Positions 17,850 through 27,097 are shown, numbered from the stretch's first letter. The stretch: DNA of 63,169 bases from Pollutibacter sp044353505 (GCA_044353505.1 JBILBU010000010.1:1-63169), one strand, 5' to 3'. The notes: generated by a model not told the origin, from the sequence alone. Program-made: numbers and translations.

Positions 17850-19208
17850 ATGAGCAGACAAGAAATTATCGAGTACGTAAAAAATCATCCTTCAGGAAGG
17901 GTCAAGCTGGCCTTTTCAGATATTGACGGAATTCTAAGGGGGAAGTATATTTCAACTGAAAAGTTCCTATCCGCAGTTGAGAAAGGAACAAACTTTTGTG
18001 ACGTGATTGTTGGATGGGATTCTACTGATGTATTATACGATAAATCGGAAGTTACAGGTTGGCATACGGGATATCCTGACAGTCCAGCAACAATTGACAT
18101 CAATACTTTCAGGAAAATACCTTGGGAAAATGATATCCCCTTCTTCTTGGGTGAATTAAACGACAACACCGGTGGGCCATCTCCCGTATGTCCGAGGCAA
18201 CTCCTTAAAAAAGTATTGGACGAATCTACACAACAGGGCTACCGGCCAATGTTTGCCCAAGAATTTGAATGGTTTAATTTTTCAGAAACCCCACAGTCAG
18301 CTAATGAAAAGGGATTCAGAAACCTTACTGCCCTCACCCCAGGCATGTTTGGATACTCTATTTTGCGTTCATCATTAAACAATCCATTCTTCGCAGATCT
18401 ATTTGATCTGTTGAAAAAATTTAGTGTGCCCCTTGAGGGCTTGCATACTGAAACTGGTCCGGGTACCTACGAAGCCGCCATCTGCCATTCCGGAATATTA
18501 GAGGCTGGAGATCGGGCGCTATTGTTTAAAACTGCAGTAAAAGAGATTGCCTATAAACACCAAATCATGGCCACTTTTATGGCTAAAATTAACGAGAACC
18601 TTCCTGGATGCGGAGGACATGTGCACCAGAGCCTATGGGACATTGAAGAAAATACCAATTTGTTTTATGAACAGCAAGATGCCAATAAATTGAGCGATAC
18701 GGCAAAGAGTTATATCGCTGGGCAACTGCACTGCCTCCCTTTCATTCTTCCAATGTTTGCGCCAACAATCAACAGCTATAAAAGACTTATTGAAGGCGCC
18801 TGGGCTCCTACCACACTTACCTGGGGAATTGACAACAGAACAGTAGCCCTGCGAATACTCAATGGCAGCGCATCTTCTTGTAGGGTTGAGACGAGGGTGG
18901 TTGGATCAGACGTGAACCCTTATCTCGCAATGGCTGCATGTCTTGCTTCCGGTTTATATGGGATAAAAAATAAGTTGACACTAGAACAACCTGCAACAGT
19001 GGGAAATGGATACAAAGATTATTCAAATGGCAGTATCCCACATACCTTGATCGATGCAACCAACCAGATGAAGTCATCCCCTATTGCAACAGCCCTCTTC
19101 GGTAAAACATTCGTTGATCATTTTGTTCAAACCCGCGAATGGGAATGGCGTCAACATTTAAAAGCAGTTACCGACTGGGAGTATAAACGATATTTTGAGA
19201 TTATTTAA
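17850..19208 (+). CDS. Glutamine-synthetase-like gamma-glutamyl-amine ligase
   Basis: A 452-residue glutamine synthetase-family protein. The N-terminal beta-grasp includes KLAFSDIDGILRGKYI; the catalytic domain has EFEWFNF (about 136), the glutamate/metal loop ETGPGTYEAAICHSG (about 200), the ATP loop GCGGHVHQSLWD (about 255), and DNRTVALRIL (about 330). It lacks the adenylylation-loop look of housekeeping GlnA and its operon has no nitrogen-regulation genes, so it probably ligates glutamate to an amine as in PuuA, IpuC or Streptomyces GlnA4. With an ethanolamine-type permease and an alcohol dehydrogenase beside it, gamma-glutamylethanolamide is the most likely product. Confidence 0.78.
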   Translation: MSRQEIIEYVKNHPSGRVKLAFSDIDGILRGKYISTEKFLSAVEKGTNFCDVIVGWDSTDVLYDKSEVTGWHTGYPDSPATIDINTFRKIPWENDIPFFLGELNDNTGGPSPVCPRQLLKKVLDESTQQGYRPMFAQEFEWFNFSETPQSANEKGFRNLTALTPGMFGYSILRSSLNNPFFADLFDLLKKFSVPLEGLHTETGPGTYEAAICHSGILEAGDRALLFKTAVKEIAYKHQIMATFMAKINENLPGCGGHVHQSLWDIEENTNLFYEQQDANKLSDTAKSYIAGQLHCLPFILPMFAPTINSYKRLIEGAWAPTTLTWGIDNRTVALRILNGSASSCRVETRVVGSDVNPYLAMAACLASGLYGIKNKLTLEQPATVGNGYKDYSNGSIPHTLIDATNQMKSSPIATALFGKTFVDHFVQTREWEWRQHLKAVTDWEYKRYFEII

Positions 19209-19223
19209 AAATAAGACTTAACC

Positions 19224-20369
19224 ATGTTTGACAAAATTTACCAATACAATTTTCCAACGACCATAAGGTTCGGTGCAGGTGTAGTACATGAATTGGGAGA
19301 CTATCTGAAGAATAACAAATTGAATAGCCCACTTATTGTTACAGATCCTGTGGTTGAAAAGCTTGGATTTTTTAAAGCAATTATAGCAGAACTTAAGAAA
19401 CATCAAATCGGCGTAGAGGTATTCTCTGACATCCACAAAAATCCGGTAAAATCTGATGTCTACAAAGGAACAGATGCCTATGATCTCACCAAGCGCGATA
19501 GCATCATTGGAATAGGGGGGGGTGCAGCACTCGACGTAGCACGTGCTATTGTTTTGCGGGTTAATCACAGAGAGGACCTATTTAAATACGATGATCTTAT
19601 TGGCGGAGATGTTTATGTCACGAACGATGTTCCGCATTTCATCACCATACCAACAACAGCAGGAACTGGAAGTGAGGTAGGACGAAGTGCCATCATTGCA
19701 GATGATGACACACACCAAAAAAAGATATTGTTTTCGCCAAAGCTGTTGGCAAAAATTATTTTTGCAGACCCCATCCTCACCATGGAACTCCCACCGGCAG
19801 TAACCGCTGCTACAGGAATGGATGCCCTTACCCATAACCTTGAAGCATACATCGCAAAAATGGAACACCCCCTTTGCGAAGGAATTGCACTTGAGGGGAT
19901 ATCCCTGATAGGAAATGCAATAGTGAAGGCAGTAAACAAGCCAGATATTGAATCAAGAAGTAAAATGCTGATTGCATCACTCATGGGTGCTATTGCCTTT
20001 CAAAAAGGACTGGGCGTGGTTCATTCACTAGCACATCCACTCTCCTCTTTACTTGATACACACCACGGTCTGGCCAACGCAGTGAATCTTCCTTATGGAA
20101 TGGAATTTAATGTACCAGTTTGTGAAGAAAAATTTAGAAAGATAGCAAGGACGCTAGAAATTGCAGATGAATCTGGTGCGGGTGTAGTTAACTATTTACA
20201 TGAGCTCAATGCCAAAATTAACATCCCTCATACACTCAGTGATATCGGGGTAAGAGAAGAACATATTGAGACACTTTCAGATCTGGCCATAGCAGATTTT
20301 GCTCACCCAAACAATCCGAAACCGGTTACCAGAGAGGATTTTAAAACACTATACCAAAAAGCATTATAG
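19224..20369 (+). CDS. Iron-containing alcohol dehydrogenase
   Basis: A 381-residue group III (iron-dependent) alcohol dehydrogenase. The NAD-binding loop is IIGIGGGAALDVARA (about 93-107), PTTAGTGSEVG (about 137) is the usual family signature, and the metal ligands are the Asp and His of GMDALTHNLEAY (about 195) plus His residues of VVHSLAHPL and DTHHGLANA (about 265-280). It lies 15 bp after the ligase gene. Oxidation of the hydroxyl of a gamma-glutamyl amino alcohol to the aldehyde is the role suggested by context; other alcohols are possible. Confidence 0.88.
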   Translation: MFDKIYQYNFPTTIRFGAGVVHELGDYLKNNKLNSPLIVTDPVVEKLGFFKAIIAELKKHQIGVEVFSDIHKNPVKSDVYKGTDAYDLTKRDSIIGIGGGAALDVARAIVLRVNHREDLFKYDDLIGGDVYVTNDVPHFITIPTTAGTGSEVGRSAIIADDDTHQKKILFSPKLLAKIIFADPILTMELPPAVTAATGMDALTHNLEAYIAKMEHPLCEGIALEGISLIGNAIVKAVNKPDIESRSKMLIASLMGAIAFQKGLGVVHSLAHPLSSLLDTHHGLANAVNLPYGMEFNVPVCEEKFRKIARTLEIADESGAGVVNYLHELNAKINIPHTLSDIGVREEHIETLSDLAIADFAHPNNPKPVTREDFKTLYQKAL

Positions 20370-20370
20370 C

Positions 20371-21747
20371 ATGAAGAAGATGGACATTATCAATCCCGCA
20401 ACGGAAGAAGTAATTGCGAGTGTACTCCAAGACAACCGAACAAGTCTGGATACAAAATATAGTAAGCTCGTAGCTGGACAAATAACATGGAAACAAGTTG
20501 GCCTGGAAAAAAGGATTGATGTCATCAATAAATTTTCTCATCTATTGTCTGAACATATTGAAATACTTGCCAAGACACTCACGGATGAAGTTGGCAAACC
20601 GCTACAACAATCACGCAATGAAATCAATGGGGCAAAGGCAAGAATCAAGTGGCTCACAGATAATGCAAGCAAATATCTAGCCGATGAGGTTATGCAACAG
20701 TCTGCTGGACTCACTGAGCTGATCCGATATGAACCACTTGGAGTAATATGCAATATATCAGCATGGAACTACCCCTATCTCGTAGGGACTAATGTATTTG
20801 TTCCCGCTTTGCTCGCAGGCAACGCAGTCATGTATAAACCCTCAGAGTTTTCTACATTGACCGGACAACACATCATCAGACTTTTGAAGGAAGCAGGTGT
20901 TCCTGAAGATGTGATAGAAATAGCAATTGGCGGAGCTGAGACTGGCCAATCATTATTGGAGATGCCATTTGATGGATATTTCTTCACAGGATCATATAAA
21001 ACCGGCAAACACATCTACGAGACAGTTGCACCTAAAATGGTGATATGCCAATGTGAACTTGGAGGAAAAGATCCGGTTTATATAGCCAACGATATAGTTG
21101 ACATAAAAAGTGTTGCTGCAGGAACTGCTGATGGCGCATTTTATAACAATGGACAAAGCTGTTGCTCAGTTGAGAGAATTTATGTTCATGCTGATATTTA
21201 TGATGCGTACGTTGATGAGTTTGTAAAAGAAGTTCAATCATGGAAAATTGGAGATCCTAATGAAGAGGGTGTATATATTGGCCCACTCAGCAGAAAGTCG
21301 CAATTATCATACCTTGAAAATCAAGTTCAAGATGCACTTAAAAAAGTTGGAACCCTGTTGGTCGGAGGAAAAAGAATTGACCGCAAAGGGTATTATTTTG
21401 AACCAACCGTATTGATCAATGTAACGCATGAAATGCAGGTGATGAAAGAAGAATCTTTCGGACCCATTATTGGGATCATGAAAGTTGAAAATGATGAGCA
21501 AGCGCTAAAACTAATGAAGGATACTGCATATGGCCTCACTGCATCTGTATATAGTTCAAGCCAATCACGTGCAGAAAAAATTCTGAATGAAATAGATGCA
21601 GGAAGTGGATATTGGAATTGTTGCGACAGGGTGAGTGCAGCACTCCCTTGGAGTGGAAGAAAGCATTCTGGATTTGGCGCAACCCTATCCCACGTTGGGC
21701 TAAGGGCATTCACCAAATCAAAAGGGATGCATTTAAGAATAGTATAG
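20371..21747 (+). CDS. NAD(P)-dependent aldehyde dehydrogenase
   Basis: A 458-residue aldehyde dehydrogenase. The ATG at 20371 is one base after the stop of the alcohol dehydrogenase gene, so it is preferred to an in-frame upstream start at 20299 that would overlap that gene. Motifs in order: WNYPYLVGTNVFVPALLAGNA, FTGSYKTGKHIYE, the catalytic Glu in CELGGKDP, and the catalytic Cys in NNGQSCCSVERIYVHAD. EESFGPIIGIM and SGFGATLSH follow. It would oxidise the aldehyde made by the preceding enzyme, for example gamma-glutamylaminoacetaldehyde to gamma-glutamylglycine. Its stop is one base from the stop of the convergent uxaC. Confidence 0.9.
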   Translation: MKKMDIINPATEEVIASVLQDNRTSLDTKYSKLVAGQITWKQVGLEKRIDVINKFSHLLSEHIEILAKTLTDEVGKPLQQSRNEINGAKARIKWLTDNASKYLADEVMQQSAGLTELIRYEPLGVICNISAWNYPYLVGTNVFVPALLAGNAVMYKPSEFSTLTGQHIIRLLKEAGVPEDVIEIAIGGAETGQSLLEMPFDGYFFTGSYKTGKHIYETVAPKMVICQCELGGKDPVYIANDIVDIKSVAAGTADGAFYNNGQSCCSVERIYVHADIYDAYVDEFVKEVQSWKIGDPNEEGVYIGPLSRKSQLSYLENQVQDALKKVGTLLVGGKRIDRKGYYFEPTVLINVTHEMQVMKEESFGPIIGIMKVENDEQALKLMKDTAYGLTASVYSSSQSRAEKILNEIDAGSGYWNCCDRVSAALPWSGRKHSGFGATLSHVGLRAFTKSKGMHLRIV

Positions 21748-21748
21748 G

Positions 21749-23164
21749 CTATAATTCAAGATAGTCCTTCGCATTCTTGTAACAAATATCAGAAACCATC
21801 TTGCCAATCCACTGCTCGTCATTTGGGATAATTCCATCTGCCATGTCTTTTGCTAGCATGTTGCACAGGATTCTTCTGAAGTACTCATGACGAGAGAAGG
21901 AAAGAAAACTTCTGCTGTCAGTAATCATCCCAATGAATGTGGAGAGCAGTGAAATGTCAGAGAGCATATTCAAATGCTGCTCCATGCCGTTTTTCTGATC
22001 AAGGAACCACCAGGCCGGACCATACTGAACCTTGGCCCTCACCGATCCATCATTAAAATTACCGCACATGGAAGCAAACAATGCATTGTCTGCCGGATTA
22101 AGGTTATAGACAATTGTTTTTGTCAACTGATTAGAAGAATCAAGTGCATTCAAAAATTGGGAGAGTCGCTCTGCTTGAGGATAATCACCAATGGAATCAA
22201 ATCCAGCATCGGCACCCAATTGTTGCTTCAACCTAGAATTGTTGTTTCGAATGGCTCCCAAGTGAAATTGTTGAATCCATCCCTTGGCATGATACATTTT
22301 GCAGAGCGATGACAAGACATAAAACACAAAGGCATCAGGATCGGAAAAAGGTTTCTCCCCATGGGTAAGCAAAAATGTTTTGAACTCCGCCTCGAGTGCT
22401 GAGGTGAAATTTCTATTCAGCGGCAATTGAGAGAGCCCATGATCAGCCATTCTGCATCCTGCATCAGCAAAATAATTAACCCGCTGTTGAAGTGCCTCTA
22501 ACAATCCATCCAGATCCTTAATGATCACGCCAGACGCTTCAGAAAGATGTTGTAAATAGGCTAAAAAGTTTACCGAATCAGTAATCGCAAAAGATTTATC
22601 AGGTCTAAATGAAGGGGTAACGGCAATAGCACAAGAACTATCCCTATTGATTTGATGATGATAGGCAAGATCATCACAAGGATCATCTGTTGAACAAAGA
22701 TATTCAACACGATAGCTTTCGAGAATACCTCTTGTGGTTAAGCCGCCTTGAAGTATCCCATTGCACTGCTCGTAAATCGAAGAGGCAGTACCCTCATTTA
22801 GGTATTCGGACACGCCAAAAGAATGCTTCAGCTCTAAAGCCGTCCAATGAAACAATGGATTTCTTAACGTTTGTGGAACAGTTTTTGCCCATGCTGAGAA
22901 CTTTTCTTCATCGGTAGCTGCTCCGGTTATATATTTCTCGTTCACTCCAACAGTCCGCATTGCACGCCATTTATAATGGTCGCCGCTAAGCCACAGCTGG
23001 GTAATGTTCTCGTATTTTCTATCCGAGGCAACCTCAAGTGGAGAAAGATGAGAATGATAATCGATGATGGGCTGGGGTGCTGCAAAATCAAAATATAATC
23101 TTTGCGCAGTGCTACTCTGCAACAAAAAGTTTTCGTTCAAAAAAGATGAATTAAGGGTTGACAT
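21749..23164 (-). CDS. uxaC: Glucuronate isomerase
   Basis: A 471-residue uronate isomerase that converts D-glucuronate to fructuronate (and galacturonate to tagaturonate). The N-terminal metal motif IIDYHSHLSP (about residue 35) and LWLSGDHYKWRAMRTVG (about 60) are typical, as are GMITDSRSFLSFSRHEYFRRILC and the DMADGIIP ending. The ATG at 23164 gives the usual N-terminus; the frame to 23215 adds 17 unlikely residues. It follows the ExuT-like transporter gene on the same strand after 102 bp, and its product feeds UxuB and UxuA encoded 9-11 kb away. Confidence 0.95.
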   Translation of the reverse strand: MSTLNSSFLNENFLLQSSTAQRLYFDFAAPQPIIDYHSHLSPLEVASDRKYENITQLWLSGDHYKWRAMRTVGVNEKYITGAATDEEKFSAWAKTVPQTLRNPLFHWTALELKHSFGVSEYLNEGTASSIYEQCNGILQGGLTTRGILESYRVEYLCSTDDPCDDLAYHHQINRDSSCAIAVTPSFRPDKSFAITDSVNFLAYLQHLSEASGVIIKDLDGLLEALQQRVNYFADAGCRMADHGLSQLPLNRNFTSALEAEFKTFLLTHGEKPFSDPDAFVFYVLSSLCKMYHAKGWIQQFHLGAIRNNNSRLKQQLGADAGFDSIGDYPQAERLSQFLNALDSSNQLTKTIVYNLNPADNALFASMCGNFNDGSVRAKVQYGPAWWFLDQKNGMEQHLNMLSDISLLSTFIGMITDSRSFLSFSRHEYFRRILCNMLAKDMADGIIPNDEQWIGKMVSDICYKNAKDYLEL

Positions 23165-23243
23165 AAAAATTTGATTTGAGCAGGGCGTTCGTCTTTCTGT
23201 GAAATATTGCCACACTGATTTAAGCCTAAATATACAATAAACC

Positions 23244-23251
23244 CAAATTTA
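23244..23251 (-). promoter_or_regulatory. TAnnTTTG promoter box before uxaC
   Basis: Read on the minus strand this is TAAATTTG, an exact match to the Bacteroidota -7 consensus, about 80 bp before the uxaC ATG. It would allow uxaC transcription independent of the transporter gene. No -33 element was convincing. Confidence 0.35.
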
Positions 23252-23266
23252 TAGGGCCAACAACAA

Positions 23267-24628
23267 CTATAAATCGACTATTTGCTTGAACTTGGGCACC
23301 AATATTTTCATACCTACCCATGCGATGAGATAGGCGATGGCACAAAAAGAGAACATGATTTTATAGCCCGTCTCAATATGGCCCAAAGATTTGTAATGAT
23401 CAAACATAGCACCACCAACTTTTGTAGTGAGCACACCCCCTATTCCACCTGCCATGCCACCAATGCCCACCACTGAAGCAATTGCCTTTTTAGGAAACAT
23501 ATCCGAAACTGTGGTAAAGATATTGGCGCTCCATGCTTGATGTGCGGATGCACCAATGCCAATAAGCAAGACAGGTACCCAATGACTGATATATCCAAAG
23601 GGTTGGGCAAATAAAACCACAAGAGGAAAAACAGCAATGATCAACATGGCTTTGAGTCGCCCTTCATATGGATTATCCCCATTTCTAATAAAAAAAACAG
23701 GAAACCACCCACCTGCCACACTGCCAATCATAACCATGCTATACAAAACAACCAAGGGCCACATCATCTCGGTACTGCTCATGCCGTAGGTCTCTTTTAG
23801 GAAAGCAGGTAACCAAAAAAGGAAAAACCACCAAACACCATCGGTGAGAAATTTTCCTAGAGAGAAAGCCCAGGTTTGTTTGTATCGCAATAGTGATGAC
23901 CACTTGAATTTTGCTTGAGACTGCTTATCGCCTTCAGGCCATTCATCATCTTCCTGTTTTATATATTTCAACTCACTGGAAGAAAGTCGCTTTTGAGTAG
24001 CTGGAGGATCGTAATAAATGATCCAAAAAATAAGCCAAATGAAACCAACAGCACCAATAACAACAAAGGCCATTTGCCATCCCCACTTTTCTGCTATCCA
24101 GGGTACACTTAAAGGTGCCAATACAGCGCCGATATTGGCACCTGAGTTGAAAATGCCCGTAGCAAAGGATCGTTCTTTTTTAGGGAAATACTCTGCTGTA
24201 ACTTTAATGGCAGCGGGAAAATTACCAGCCTCACCCAGAGCAAGCACTGATCGAGAAACAACAAATCCAATTACTGATACAGGAACAGTTGCCAGTCCTA
24301 CCCACCCCAAGACAGGCAACAACATATTCCCGATTGGGATAGCAGCGGCATGAACAATTGCTCCGACTGACCAAATAATGATTGCCAAGATAAAGCCATT
24401 TTTTGTACCTAATTTATCAATAACCCGTCCTGCAAAAAGCAGAGAAATGGCATAAGTGAACTGAAAAGCAGAAGCGATATTAGCATATTGTGAATTTGTC
24501 CACCCAAATTCTTCCTGCAACATCGGATATAGCAAACTCAATACCTGACGATCGAGATAATTAATCGTTGTTGCGAAAAATAGCAAAGATGCTATTGTCC
24601 AGCGATATCCAATAGTTTTAAGCCTCAT
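23267..24628 (-). CDS. MFS hexuronate transporter, ExuT-like
   Basis: A 453-residue inner-membrane transporter of the anion:cation symporter (ACS) family with 12 expected helices. The opening GYRWTIASLLFFATTINYLDRQVLS and the loop VSRSVLALGEAGNFPAAIKVTAEYFPKKERS are family hallmarks, and MFPKKAIASVVGIGGMAGGIGG lies in the second half. The start at 24628 is chosen because a homologous gene remnant at 26959-27015 also starts six residues before GYRW; an ATG two codons earlier (24634) is possible. It is upstream of uxaC on the same strand, so it probably imports glucuronate or galacturonate. Confidence 0.88.
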   Translation of the reverse strand: MRLKTIGYRWTIASLLFFATTINYLDRQVLSLLYPMLQEEFGWTNSQYANIASAFQFTYAISLLFAGRVIDKLGTKNGFILAIIIWSVGAIVHAAAIPIGNMLLPVLGWVGLATVPVSVIGFVVSRSVLALGEAGNFPAAIKVTAEYFPKKERSFATGIFNSGANIGAVLAPLSVPWIAEKWGWQMAFVVIGAVGFIWLIFWIIYYDPPATQKRLSSSELKYIKQEDDEWPEGDKQSQAKFKWSSLLRYKQTWAFSLGKFLTDGVWWFFLFWLPAFLKETYGMSSTEMMWPLVVLYSMVMIGSVAGGWFPVFFIRNGDNPYEGRLKAMLIIAVFPLVVLFAQPFGYISHWVPVLLIGIGASAHQAWSANIFTTVSDMFPKKAIASVVGIGGMAGGIGGVLTTKVGGAMFDHYKSLGHIETGYKIMFSFCAIAYLIAWVGMKILVPKFKQIVDL

Positions 24629-24960
24629 TCTCATGTAGTGGATTAAGATAAATGAATCTGTAAGGGATTGAATATAGTAATTTTTAATAGACACTCATAC
24701 ATTAAAACTGACAAACCCGTGCGGCATTTCGTGCATAACTTCTACTCCTGAAAGGCTTTTTTTTACTTAAATTACAATTAGAAGAATGCTCTAATAAACA
24801 ATAATAAAAAAAGGCTGCTGAATTACTGGCTGGATTTTTTATAATGTCAGAATTCCAGTGAAGTACAAATGAATTGGAAGTGAGAAAATAAAAACGGCCC
24901 AAAAACAATTTACCCTTAGAATAACATTGTAACAATGCTCGCAAATATTTTTAATTGATA
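24629..24960. promoter_or_regulatory. Divergent regulatory region between the transporter and GH97 genes
   Basis: This 332-bp spacer has no gene. It holds a segment at 24735-24780 that is similar to 27119-27166 upstream of the ThuA gene (listed separately), and a perfect palindrome CATTGT-A-ACAATG at 24925-24937, 24 bp before the GH97 ATG, a possible operator. No exact TAnnTTTG box was found for either direction. Confidence 0.4.
24735..24780. repeat. Copy 1 of a shared leader element
   Basis: This segment (ATAACTT, then CTGAAAGGC, a run of T, ACTTAAATTA) closely resembles 27119-27166. In both places it lies about 120 bp upstream of an ExuT-like start codon read on the minus strand, intact here and a remnant there. 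It is probably a duplicated promoter or operator segment. Confidence 0.5.
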
Positions 24961-26850
24961 ATGAAAAATAAGATTAACATGCTCACCGCCCCGAATTATT
25001 ATAAATGCATCAGTATTTTGATATTGCTTCTGTCTTCTTCCATCTATGCCCAGGACAAAATAAGTATTCATTCTCCAGATAGCACAATACAGAGTGAGAT
25101 TGTATTAACCGATGGAAAATTATCATGGTCAATGAATTACCATAGCAAACCAGTAATACTTTCATCAGCACTTGGTATTGGTAGGTTTTCAGATGGACTT
25201 CGATTGAAGGAAGTCACACGTAGTAAAAAAGATACTACATGGAATCCTGTGGTGGGTGAGCGAAATAGCATTAGAGACAATTACAATCAACTAAATATTC
25301 GTTTGGTCATAAGCACAGGAGATTGTCTCTATTGCTTTGACAGAGAAGTTGACCTTGAAGTGCGTGCTTATAACGAAGGTGTAGCGTTTCGATATAATCT
25401 GATGGAAATACTAAAGCAAGGTGCTGATCAGTCAGATAAAGTAGAAAAAGAAATAACAGAATTTACGCTGCCTGAAAACACAAAAGCCTGGTTTACTGAC
25501 TATGCCCAATCCCTCTATCAACTACTTCCATTAGCAAACTGGCCTGATGAATGTGAACGCCCATTGACCTTAGAACTGCCAAATGGACTTTATGCATGTC
25601 TAGCCGAAGCTGCATTGGTTGACTTTGCAAGGACTAAATTCGTGGTGAGTGATAAAAAAGCAAATACCATTGCATGTAAATTATATGGACCAGTAGAAAA
25701 CTCGATCACTTTCTCAAGCCCATGGCGAGTTGTTATGGCCGCAGAGCAACCTGGACAATTGTTAGAAAACAATTTCATGCTATTAAATCTAAATCAGCCC
25801 TCTGCGATTAAAGATGTTTCCTGGATCAAGCCTGGTAAAATAATGTGGGACCTGACCAATACCACCAAGGGTAGCAAGGCAGCTATCGATTATGCAGTTA
25901 AAAGAAAAATGCAATACATCAATATTGATGCGGGTTGGTATGGGTTTGAAGGTGGGGATAAAAGTGATGCCACAAAAGTAGCTGCAGACAATGTGGGATA
26001 TGCTACGGATGGAAGCATAGATATTGAAGAGGTAATCAAGTATGGTAAAGAGCGGGGCATTGGCGTGTGGCTCTATGTCAATCAAAAACATTTAGCGAAA
26101 CAGTTGGATGATATATTGCCCCTATATAAGAAATGGGGTGTCAAAGGCATCAAATTCGGTTTTGTTACGGTAGGGTCTCAATTATGGACAACCTGGCTGC
26201 ATGAAGCAGTAAGAAAATGCGCCAAATATGAGATCTTGGTTGATATCCATGATGAGTATAGGCCTACAGGGTATAGCAGAACATATCCAAACTTGATATC
26301 AGTGGAAGGCATCTTGAGTGAAATGACTCCAGACGCTACACATGATACCCATTTAGCCTTTACTCGTTTTATTGCAGGTCCGGCTGATTTCACATTGCCG
26401 TATTATAGTATAACCGGTACAACATTTGCGCATCGATTATCCCTGCCTATTATATTTTTTAATCCCCTACCTCCTCTTTATTGCTATGATGGTCCTAATA
26501 AATACAATGGAGAACCTGAAATAGACTTATGGGATAATATGCCTACAACCTGGGACGATACAAAAGTATTGCAAGGAGAGATTGGCAAATACATTACAGT
26601 GGCAAGACGAAGTGGAAGTGAGTGGTATGTTGGCGCCATAACGAATAGTGAGGCAAGGTCAATAAAAATACCCTTATCATTTTTGGATAACAATGCCTCC
26701 TATACAGCCTATGTCTATTCAGATGGTGGTTCGGAAATAAAAACCGCTACCCATGTTAAGGTTGAACAGCGGACTGTAAAACCAAATCAAACACTTTCTT
26801 TTGATTTGAAGGCCAGTGGTGGCCTTTCATTAAGATTAGTAAAAAATTAA
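24961..26850 (+). CDS. GH97 family glycoside hydrolase
   Basis: A 629-residue secreted alpha-glycosidase of GH97. A signal (hydrophobic segment ending SSSIYAQ, about residue 31) precedes the N-terminal beta-sandwich, then the barrel beginning at KPGKIMWDLTNTTKGSKAAIDYA (about 290), with YINIDAGWYGFE (about 320), GIGVWLYVNQKH, GVKGIKFGFV (about 400), LVDIHDEYRPTGYSRTYPN (about 430) and EGILSEM. The C-terminal beta domain ends LSLRLVKN. Members are alpha-glucosidases or alpha-galactosidases, retaining or inverting; the mode was not resolved. It is divergent from the ExuT-like gene and directly followed by gene remnants. Confidence 0.92.
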   Translation: MKNKINMLTAPNYYKCISILILLLSSSIYAQDKISIHSPDSTIQSEIVLTDGKLSWSMNYHSKPVILSSALGIGRFSDGLRLKEVTRSKKDTTWNPVVGERNSIRDNYNQLNIRLVISTGDCLYCFDREVDLEVRAYNEGVAFRYNLMEILKQGADQSDKVEKEITEFTLPENTKAWFTDYAQSLYQLLPLANWPDECERPLTLELPNGLYACLAEAALVDFARTKFVVSDKKANTIACKLYGPVENSITFSSPWRVVMAAEQPGQLLENNFMLLNLNQPSAIKDVSWIKPGKIMWDLTNTTKGSKAAIDYAVKRKMQYINIDAGWYGFEGGDKSDATKVAADNVGYATDGSIDIEEVIKYGKERGIGVWLYVNQKHLAKQLDDILPLYKKWGVKGIKFGFVTVGSQLWTTWLHEAVRKCAKYEILVDIHDEYRPTGYSRTYPNLISVEGILSEMTPDATHDTHLAFTRFIAGPADFTLPYYSITGTTFAHRLSLPIIFFNPLPPLYCYDGPNKYNGEPEIDLWDNMPTTWDDTKVLQGEIGKYITVARRSGSEWYVGAITNSEARSIKIPLSFLDNNASYTAYVYSDGGSEIKTATHVKVEQRTVKPNQTLSFDLKASGGLSLRLVKN

Positions 26851-26966
26851 ATCATGAAGACCTGGAATACATCCTCAATGCAGTTCCAAAAAAGAGCAAT
26901 GGCATTTGCTTCTGCAGGGGTCATTAGGAGCCAATCCAAATAATGATATTCCGGCAATGGCAAAAA
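26851..26966 (+). pseudogene. uxuA fragment (mannonate dehydratase remnant)
   Basis: About 115 bp here align to 31561-31675 inside the intact uxuA with only scattered differences. In the uxuA frame the fragment reads EDLEYILNAVPKKSNGICFC, then a one-base deletion shifts the frame and a TAG follows at once. It begins right after the GH97 stop and runs into the transporter remnant below, with GGCAAAAA shared at the junction. It cannot encode a working enzyme. Confidence 0.85.
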
Positions 26967-27015
26967 ATAGCAAGGAAGCTATGGTCCACCTATACCCTCT
27001 CATTGTTGCCTTCAT
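26959..27015 (-). pseudogene. N-terminal remnant of a second ExuT-like transporter gene
   Basis: Read on the minus strand from an ATG at 27013-27015 this gives MKATMRGYRWTIASLLFFA. Its last 13 residues, GYRWTIASLLFFA, are identical to the start of the intact transporter encoded at 23267-24628. Similarity then stops where the uxuA fragment begins. The bases above 27015 keep the leader spacing seen upstream of the intact gene. A deletion or recombination has removed the rest of the gene. Confidence 0.8.
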
Positions 27016-27097
27016 GATCTTGAGCAGTTTTTAAATGAATAAGTTTATACAGTTTCAAGAAAATGAATTTAAGAGACTGATGCCAAAAATACCAACA

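Noticed and set aside
17850..19208. Housekeeping glutamine synthetase
   Set aside because: The operon contains an amine permease and two dehydrogenases and no nitrogen-regulation gene, so an amine ligase is the better reading, though assay is needed.
24702..24944. 80-codon minus-strand open frame between the transporter and GH97 genes
   Set aside because: The segment is explained better as a regulatory region because part of it is duplicated upstream of the ThuA operon.
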